DNA of 64,000 nucleotides from Gammaproteobacteria bacterium (lineage in GTDB: Bacteria; Pseudomonadota; Gammaproteobacteria; CAIRSR01), in contig CAUYTY010000184.1 in NCBI GenBank assembly GCA_963575655.1, positions 34,936 to 98,935 of the forward strand, in the 5' to 3' direction. The position numbers and the translations under genes were made by a program. Within the stretch, counting starts at the first letter, position 1. Each line of letters opens with the position of its first letter. Shown in pieces: positions 58,977 through 64,000 of this stretch. The notes under the pieces are model-generated. The model saw only the letters and a list, made by a program, of their open reading frames with translations, did not search any database and was not told the DNA's origin.

Positions 58977-59699
58977 TTATTCATGGATTACTTGCGGTAG
59001 CTCTGCCAATGAATCTATGACTGCATCGGGGGCCGCGTCATGGATATCGAGACCGTGATTGTAACCGTAGCTTACGCATACGATGGTAAAACGAGCAGCG
59101 CGGGCCGCCATCACATCGTTGATCGAATCTCCCAACATCAAGCAACGATCGGCAGATACTCGAAAATGACGCGCTGCATAAAGTAATGGCGCCGGGTCGG
59201 GTTTCTTTTGGGGTAAGGTGTCACCCGCTACTACCAGACGAAAATAATTCGCCAGCCCCAAATTTTTCAACAGTGGAATAGTAAAGCGTGCGGATTTGTT
59301 GGTAACGCAGGCCAACGGAAGACCCCACGCGACTAATCCGTCGAGCCCTTCGCGTACCCCCTCATAAACGCGGCTACGGGCACTGGTATTGGCCGCGTAT
59401 AATTCCATAAAGAGCGGTAACGCGGTAGCATAAAGGTCGGGATCGGCACTACCCTCCAGGTCTACGGTGAGCGCTCGGTGTAATAAACGCTCCACCCCAT
59501 TGCCTACCCACAATCGCACCGCAGCCTCCCCTCGCGTCGGCAAACCTAAGCGTGGGAGGAGCGTATCTATGCAATAGGTCAGGTCCGGCACACTGTCTAC
59601 TAGAGTTCCGTCCAGATCTACCAGTACCATTTCAGGACGAGGAAGACGCTCCCCTTGCGTCTCCCGACTAGGGGACCTACTTTTAATTGTTATCGCCAC
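58977..59699 (-). CDS. gph: Phosphoglycolate phosphatase
   Basis: A 240-residue HAD-family phosphatase. Motif I is VLVDLDGTLVDSVPDL with both catalytic Asp residues, motif II is the LACVTNKSARF segment with its Thr, and motifs III and IV are KKPDPAPLL and LMLGDSINDVMAARAA. It removes phosphoglycolate formed from DNA repair or from Rubisco oxygenase activity. GTG at 59699 has AGGTG seven bases upstream. It sits between rpe and trpE, as in Pseudomonas. Confidence 0.94.
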   Translation of the reverse strand: MAITIKSRSPSRETQGERLPRPEMVLVDLDGTLVDSVPDLTYCIDTLLPRLGLPTRGEAAVRLWVGNGVERLLHRALTVDLEGSADPDLYATALPLFMELYAANTSARSRVYEGVREGLDGLVAWGLPLACVTNKSARFTIPLLKNLGLANYFRLVVAGDTLPQKKPDPAPLLYAARHFRVSADRCLMLGDSINDVMAARAARFTIVCVSYGYNHGLDIHDAAPDAVIDSLAELPQVIHE

Positions 59700-59744
59700 G
59701 ACAGCACCTGGTGGAATCGTTATCGAAATTATTCCTACGCCTAA

Positions 59745-60434
59745 TCATCCTACCCGGGACAATTCGGCGCGCATCGCGCCCACTACGGTATCGTAGCGGC
59801 GAGGGTCTTCGGTACGACCGGCGTTGAAAATAGCTGAGCCAGCCACAAAAGTGTCGGCGCCTGCGGTAGCAATGGCGCGGATATTGTCTACCTTAACACC
59901 ACCGTCGATCTCCAATCGAATGTTGTAACCGCTCGCGTCGATCCGCTGGCGCACCTCACGCAGCTTGGAGAGACTGCCGGAGATAAATTTCTGACCGCCA
60001 AACCCTGGGTTAACCGACATGAGTAGAATCATATCCAGTTTATCCATAACGTATTCTAAGTAATGCAAGGGTGTGGCGGGGTTGAACACGAGCCCCGCTT
60101 TACACCCCTGTTCACGGATGAGGGAAAGGGTGCGGTCAATGTGCTCACTCGCCTCGGGGTGGAAGGTGATATAGGTAGCCCCGGCAGCGGCGAAGTCTGG
60201 GATGATGCGATCTACCGGTTTGACCATGAGGTGAACATCAATGGGGGCTGTAACGCCATGCTTACGGAGTGCCTCGCATACCAAGGGACCGATGGTCAGG
60301 TTTGGCACATAGTGATTGTCCATGACGTCAAAGTGGACGATGTCCGCCCCTGCGGCCAGGACGTTATCCACTTCTTCGCCCAAGCGGGCAAAATCGGCGG
60401 AGAGGATGGAAGGCGCAATCAGGTAGTCTGCCAT
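59745..60434 (-). CDS. rpe: Ribulose-phosphate 3-epimerase
   Basis: A 229-residue TIM-barrel enzyme interconverting ribulose-5-phosphate and xylulose-5-phosphate in the pentose phosphate and Calvin cycles. Conserved elements are [17 protein letters not shown], the metal and catalytic [31 protein letters not shown], the phosphate site [13 protein letters not shown] and IEIDGG-like [12 protein letters not shown]. It is the first gene of the rpe-gph-trpE run. Its ribosome site is weak. Confidence 0.97.
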   Translation of the reverse strand: MADYLIAPSILSADFARLGEEVDNVLAAGADIVHFDVMDNHYVPNLTIGPLVCEALRKHGVTAPIDVHLMVKPVDRIIPDFAAAGATYITFHPEASEHIDRTLSLIREQGCKAGLVFNPATPLHYLEYVMDKLDMILLMSVNPGFGGQKFISGSLSKLREVRQRIDASGYNIRLEIDGGVKVDNIRAIATAGADTFVAGSAIFNAGRTEDPRRYDTVVGAMRAELSRVG

Positions 60435-60493
60435 TTTCGTTAGGTTATTCTGTGGGTTGATGTTGGTTGAATTGCTTAGACCTGGAATTCTTG

Positions 60494-61387
60494 ATGATGC
60501 CAGACTTTACCCGATCCCTATGGTTTTTTCAGCACTACCCCTACCACCAATCCTGGATATGGCGGGCCTGGTTGTGGACTCTAGTGGGGATACTGCTTAC
60601 CCTTCGTATATCCGATACGATGGCAGAGACGTTTCCAGGACTGGATCTCTCGCGTGAGCAGGCATGGGCGGAGCAAATAACGGGGCATCTGCGGGTAGGA
60701 GAGGTGGTGTGGCTCCCATTTTTGTTGGGAAGGTCTCTAGCCCTCTATACGAAGGCGATTGGTCGTGGTTCGAACCATGGGGCGGTAGTCCTGCTCCCCT
60801 CTCCCAACGCTCACCCCGACAGCGAACCGATCAGCACCCTACGAACCACCCTTCCCCTGCATGGTTGGCACACTCTGGCGGTTCAGCTTCCAACCGTGCT
60901 TACCGATTCTCTTCCCGCTGACTATGCCCTAATGCTCCCCACCGCTTGTGCGCGTCTGCGTGAGGCGATTCACTGGCTCGACGAGAAGCGACTTTCCAAC
61001 GTAGTAGTGTTGGGCCATGGCTTGGGGGCGGCGGTGGCGGCGGCCTGTGTGGCGGAGATGGGAGACAAAGGAGTAGTGCGTGGGATCGTCTTGTTGGGGG
61101 CGGGAGGCGGAGGCGGTTCGCTACCACCAAACCTGGACCCGGCAGCGTCCCTGGAGAAAATTACTCTCCCCATCCTTGACCTCTACGGTGAATACGACCA
61201 TCCCTCAGTACTATCAGGGGTGAGAACACGCGAAGCGGGACGCCGCAACCGCGAGCGGCCTTATGTCCAGGTAATCGTGCCGGGGGCGGATCACCGTCTA
61301 ACGGGATTCGAAGATGTGATTGCAACCCGTATCGCTGCTTGGCTGGGACGCCACGCCCCAGGACAAGAAATTCGAGGTGGTGGATGA
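60494..61387 (+). CDS. DUF3530-family protein with an alpha/beta-hydrolase-like fold
   Basis: The product is about 297 residues, with an N-terminal hydrophobic segment (about residues 22-38) that acts as signal or anchor. The family pattern is [38 protein letters not shown], then [15 protein letters not shown] and the late [11 protein letters not shown] and ADHRLTG. At the place of a hydrolase nucleophile elbow it has GHGLGA, with Gly instead of Ser, so it may not be a catalytic hydrolase. Its role is unknown. ATG at 60494 is favoured by a GGAA upstream. It is divergent from rpe. Confidence 0.85.
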   Translation: MMPDFTRSLWFFQHYPYHQSWIWRAWLWTLVGILLTLRISDTMAETFPGLDLSREQAWAEQITGHLRVGEVVWLPFLLGRSLALYTKAIGRGSNHGAVVLLPSPNAHPDSEPISTLRTTLPLHGWHTLAVQLPTVLTDSLPADYALMLPTACARLREAIHWLDEKRLSNVVVLGHGLGAAVAAACVAEMGDKGVVRGIVLLGAGGGGGSLPPNLDPAASLEKITLPILDLYGEYDHPSVLSGVRTREAGRRNRERPYVQVIVPGADHRLTGFEDVIATRIAAWLGRHAPGQEIRGGG

Positions 61388-61464
61388 TACACCAACCTCA
61401 CCCAACCAATAACCTGTAGTAAAAAACAATCTCGTCCTTCTCTCATTCACTAATGGAACTTGTC

Positions 61465-61926
61465 ATGATGGCCACTATCGTTACCATTGCTATTGTTCTG
61501 CATCTCGTTGGGGTTGTTATCTGGGTGGGGGGAATGTTCTTCGCCCACATGGCCCTACGTCCTGCCGCCGTATCGTTACCGGTCGAGGTGCGGCTTCCTC
61601 TTTTTGGTCGAGTTTTTGACCGATTCTTTCCCTGGGTATGGGCGGCGGTATTGGTCATTCTTCTCACCGGTTATGGCAGTCTGTTTTTCGCTCTCGGAGG
61701 GCTTGCCAGCGCTAGACCTTCCATCCACATCATGATGTTCCTCGGCAGTTTGATGTCTCTGCTGTTCTTCTATCTCTGGTTTTTTCCCTACCGCGCCCTG
61801 CAGATGGCCTTGAAAGCGGGGGAATTCCCCACTGCTGGTCACCATCAGGCCCGTATTCGCCAAATCATCGCAATAAATTTGGTGCTTGGTCTCATCACTA
61901 TCGCAGTGGCTGTGGGGATTCACTAG
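61465..61926 (+). CDS. CopD-family integral membrane protein
   Basis: A 153-residue protein with four membrane helices: about residues 2-24, 50-72, 80-100 and 128-150. The first helix has IVLHLVGVVIWVGGMFFAHMALRP with two His residues; HHQ precedes the last helix. This matches the CopD/DUF2269-like superfamily, whose members bind copper or heme in four-helix bundles, so a heme or copper role is possible but untested. ATG at 61465 has GGAA upstream; 61453 is an alternative. It is followed by a strong hairpin. Confidence 0.8.
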   Translation: MMATIVTIAIVLHLVGVVIWVGGMFFAHMALRPAAVSLPVEVRLPLFGRVFDRFFPWVWAAVLVILLTGYGSLFFALGGLASARPSIHIMMFLGSLMSLLFFYLWFFPYRALQMALKAGEFPTAGHHQARIRQIIAINLVLGLITIAVAVGIH

Positions 61927-61987
61927 CAATTTGGCTACCCACTTAACCCGTGATACCTGTTTTCACCCATCGTTCCTACGTGGGAAA

Positions 61988-62062
61988 CGAGAAAGCCCCT
62001 CTCCCGAAGGGAGCGAGAGGGGCTTTCTCGTTTCTCGCCGCGTAGACGGCAACTTAGGTTAA
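61988..62062 (+). terminator. Strong terminator plus right end of an AAGTTGCYACCTA element
   Basis: A perfect 16-bp stem (CGAGAAAGCCCCTCTC at 61988-62003 with its complement at 62015-62030) is followed by TTTCTC. The remaining part ends TAGACGGCAACTTAGGTTAA, the right end of the repeat family. It likely terminates the CopD-like gene transcript. Confidence 0.75.
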
Positions 62063-62117
62063 ATAACCTGGATAACCTGGGTTCGACGGAAGATGCGAGA
62101 CAAGTACTTATATCTAT

Positions 62118-62218
62118 TAGACCTTATCGGAAACCTCCTCATCACCCACCACAGTCAATATAAATCATGAGGTTGCGTTGTCCGGCAGAGCTAGGTAGGG
62201 GGTTTCCGATAAGGTCTA
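62118..62218. repeat. 101-bp TA-flanked inverted-repeat element, second copy
   Basis: The ends are TAGACCTTATCGGAAACC and GGTTTCCGATAAGGTCTA, an inverted repeat of 18 bp bounded by TA. The inside carries a central ATAAATCATGAGG. It is almost identical to 50873-50974, differing at about six positions. Such short, non-coding elements are what MITEs of a TA-targeting transposase look like. Confidence 0.85.
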
Positions 62219-62487
62219 TTATTCTTAATCGCTGGAAATATCCCGTTAATAATGCGTGCGAAATTGACGCGGCAAAGGTTTTTTACGGTATCGATGATTT
62301 TAATAGGATTTTTATAGCGGCGTAGCGCCAATCGATTTTGCCGGAAGAAAAACTGCATCGAGAATTTACCGGTGCGGCTGTGTCCTTTGCAGGATAAGGC
62401 AGTGCTAAGGACGCAGCCGCATTTATTCCACGGTTCCTTGACGCAGCGAAGATTTGTCTGATACAGAAACTAGTGCACCTTGTTCAC
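62219..62487. other. Intergenic stretch with no gene
   Basis: I see nothing firm in it. GCGGCTGTGTCC (62370-62381) and GGACGCAGCCGC (62410-62421) form an imperfect inverted repeat around TTTGCAGGATAAGGCAGTGC. Confidence 0.3.
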
Positions 62488-62754
62488 TCAACCAACTGTT
62501 AATTCAATAGCTGCACTTCGAGTTTGAATCCGGATATCTTTATTTACCCAAATCCCAGCACTAACTACCTGAGCACGTACCGCATTATCGAATCCCTGGT
62601 AAAGCCCCCGATCCTTGGTGCTACGCCAGCCAAGTTGTATCAGCAGATTTTTGAACTGAGTCACCGTCATGGGTTCGTTGCAGATAGCACTGAGCAATAC
62701 CAGTTTGCGATTGTCTTCGGGAAGTGCGTGGTAAGTTCCGAGTAGAATGGTCAT
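62488..62754 (-). CDS. Small hypothetical protein
   Basis: An 88-residue protein. A helix-rich N-terminus (ALPEDNRKLVLLSAICNEPMTVTQF) leads to LLIQLGWRSTKDRGLYQGF, which reads like a winged-helix or DNA-binding fold. The C-terminus is short. It may be the N-terminal piece of a larger helicase- or transcription-type protein, since the residues around LLSAICNEPMT look like a domain start, but no following frame extends it. No signal peptide, and no clear ribosome site. Function unknown. Confidence 0.5.
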   Translation of the reverse strand: MTILLGTYHALPEDNRKLVLLSAICNEPMTVTQFKNLLIQLGWRSTKDRGLYQGFDNAVRAQVVSAGIWVNKDIRIQTRSAAIELTVG

Positions 62755-62943
62755 GTCTATTTAATTGATTGCGACGGAGGTCAAGGGGTAGGAGGATTTA
62801 ATGATCGGCGATCGTAATATTCTACCACTGGGAGCGAGGTTGATTCGCACGCTGCGAGGCGGGTGAAGCACGTCGTTGCCGGATGGCTGGGGTTGATGCA
62901 TCGGTGAAGGACAAGATGATTCGGCCACAGATCTGTGTGGATA

Positions 62944-62987
62944 ATTCAAGTTGCTACCCAATAAAGTGCCGAGCAGCAACTTGAGTT
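62944..62987. repeat. Minimal copy of the AAGTTGCYACCTA element
   Basis: The end TTCAAGTTGCTACC and its complement (GCAGCAACTTGAG) lie only about 14 bp apart, so this is a 44-bp element with almost no interior. The surrounding 62755-63106 gap has no gene; the open frame crossing it is Pro/Ser-rich and overlaps moaC. Confidence 0.7.
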
Positions 62988-63106
62988 TTATTGCTACCGA
63001 CGATGTCGGTACCGTTGTCGTTTGAACTATGCCAAAAATGCTGACGATCTGACATCTGCCCGAAAACGACGTATGGTGGCCCTGATGGCTGAATGGATGG
63101 GGGGCG

Positions 63107-63607
63107 TTACGGTGCGCCCTGGTTATGGTGCCAGTGTCCTGATTTTCCGCCACTCTTTTCCAAGAGGCGGATACCTTCCATGGTCATACCTCGGTCCACA
63201 GCCTTGCACATGTCGTACACCGTGAGCAGCGCTATCTGAACCCCAGTAAGGGCCTCCATCTCAACGCCGGTACGTCCTATCGTCTCGGTAGTCACTCGGC
63301 AATGGACTGAATTGGTGGCTGGGTCGGGGGTAAGCGCCACCGCTACATGAGTCAGCGGTAGGGGATGGCACAGAGGGACAAGTTCTGCCGTACGCTTGGT
63401 GGCCATGATGGCTGCAACTTGTGCCACTCCTAGCACATTGCCTTTGCGATGAGTACCTTCCATGATAAGAAACAGGGTTTCGGGCCTCATGGTGATGCGT
63501 CCCTCAGCGATAGCGAGGCGCACCGTCTCGGCTTTGTCTCCAACATCGACCATTTGGGCTACGCCATGGTTGTCGAAGTGGGTTAAGGGTTGCGTTTGGG
63601 TAGACAC
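63107..63607 (-). CDS. moaC: Cyclic pyranopterin monophosphate synthase
   Basis: A 166-residue MoaC, the second enzyme of molybdenum-cofactor synthesis, converting the MoaA product to cyclic pyranopterin monophosphate. It has [19 protein letters not shown], the [33 protein letters not shown] core and the C-terminal [28 protein letters not shown] with the catalytic Lys and Asp. GTG at 63607 has a strong GGAGGT six bases upstream, so the longer frame to 63652 is wrong. No other moa genes are in the window. The last residues ([13 protein letters not shown]) are His-rich. Confidence 0.96.
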   Translation of the reverse strand: MSTQTQPLTHFDNHGVAQMVDVGDKAETVRLAIAEGRITMRPETLFLIMEGTHRKGNVLGVAQVAAIMATKRTAELVPLCHPLPLTHVAVALTPDPATNSVHCRVTTETIGRTGVEMEALTGVQIALLTVYDMCKAVDRGMTMEGIRLLEKSGGKSGHWHHNQGAP

Positions 63608-63653
63608 AGAATAACCTCCGAACTTAGATAATTGCTGGAAAAATCCTACCATA

Positions 63654-63673
63654 CTAATCTTCGCATTGGTTAG
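63654..63673. repeat. Solo IS630-end-like palindrome upstream of moaC
   Basis: CTAATCTTCGCATTGGTTAG matches the palindromic IS end (CTAACCTGCGCGTTGGTTAG) at 17 of 20 positions, and TA precedes it. It lies 46 bp upstream of the moaC start codon. Confidence 0.45.
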
Positions 63674-63947
63674 AAGGTAACCCGGGAATGTGAGATGCGG
63701 TGTGGCGCGGCGTGCCGTGTTGCTGTGTGCGGGAGAATGGTCACAATTCAGGAGGGATGTTTTCCCTATGAAAATGAAATTTTGCGTCCTATCGAAAAAT
63801 TGTTTTCCAGGAATTACTAAGTATTTTTCCAGAGAAAATCAGTGAAAAAATGCTCTATTGAAATCATCGCTGATGACGAAAAGTTGAGTAGGGAGCTATT
63901 TCACTGTAGTCGGGGGAGCGCTAACAATGATTTACGAGTGCGTTATA

Positions 63948-64000
63948 CTAACCTGCGCGTTGGTTAGGGGACAAGCAAGTAAAAATAATCTATTATTAGT
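63948..64000 (+). mobile_element. Left end of a second copy of the IS630-family element, cut by the window edge
   Basis: All 53 bases are identical to the first 53 bases of the IS at 39362, including the full 25-bp inverted repeat. TA precedes it at 63946-63947, as expected for this family. The rest is outside the window. Confidence 0.9.

Noticed and set aside
62761..63153. 130-residue frame on the minus strand near moaC
   Set aside because: It overlaps the C-terminal part of moaC in another frame, is Pro/Ser/His-rich, and runs through the minimal repeat element.
63608..63947. Possible molybdenum-cofactor riboswitch upstream of moaC
   Set aside because: I could not find the conserved pairing elements of the Moco RNA motif; the region instead holds a solo IS-end-like palindrome and the ribosome site is unmasked.

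Overview
The window is 64 kb of a gammaproteobacterial chromosome. The evidence is the core gene content and order: a purA, hflC, hflK, hfq, miaA block; rplM-rpsI; rpe-gph-trpE; trpF, trpB, trpA, accD; RNase T; and a GyrB of about 805 residues, the long gammaproteobacterial form. Pyruvate:ferredoxin/flavodoxin oxidoreductase (nifJ), a CHASE2 adenylate cyclase, a Uma2-type nuclease-like gene and a high load of small palindromic repeats would suit a free-living anaerobic or microaerobic lineage such as the Chromatiales or Thiotrichales. The lineage below class level is an inference. I see no prophage, CRISPR array, rRNA or plasmid gene.

Layout. 1-2.4 kb: start of mshG and complete mshE (MSHA-type pilus), then a small YjfB-like gene. 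3-13 kb, minus strand: purA, hflC-hflK, hfq, miaA, rlmI, glnE. 13-18 kb, minus strand: a methyltransferase and polyprenyl-phosphate glycosyltransferase pair, a divergent PRPP synthetase, prmC and prfA. 18-20 kb, plus strand: a frameshifted retropepsin-like protease and an Old Yellow Enzyme. 20-28 kb, minus strand: a membrane protein, a stand-alone MetH activation domain, gpmI, a dihydroorotate-dehydrogenase-like gene and nifJ. 28-31 kb: a gene-free kilobase and an orphan two-partner-secretion pore (TpsB). 31-33 kb, plus strand: rplM, rpsI, tRNA-Gln and an FHA protein. 33-40 kb: nfeD-qmcA, xerC, a lipoprotein, rnt, xerD and an intact IS630-family element. 40-49 kb: a secreted protein, an adenylate cyclase, metZ, an oxidoreductase, trpF, a cysteine-repeat secreted peptide and trpBA. 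49-57 kb: a secreted hydrolase, a Uma2 protein, accD, and parE followed directly by gyrB. 57-61 kb: trpE with a leader peptide, gph and rpe. 61-64 kb: a DUF3530 protein, a CopD-like membrane protein, a small hypothetical gene, moaC, and the left end of a second copy of the IS.

The genes are mostly housekeeping: translation (prmC acts on the prfA product, plus L13, S9 and tRNA), membrane quality control (hflKC, qmcA-nfeD), DNA topology and segregation (parE, gyrB, xerC, xerD), tryptophan synthesis (trpE, F, B, A) and central carbon (gpmI, nifJ, rpe, gph). The accessory signal is in the intergenic DNA. One family of inverted-repeat elements has ends like AACCCAAGTTGCYACCTA. A second, TA-flanked family has ends like TAGACMTTATCGGAAACC, and one of its copies sits inside another. 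Solo palindromes resemble the end of the IS630 element. The most informative regulatory find is a 13-residue leader peptide with three Trp codons upstream of trpE.
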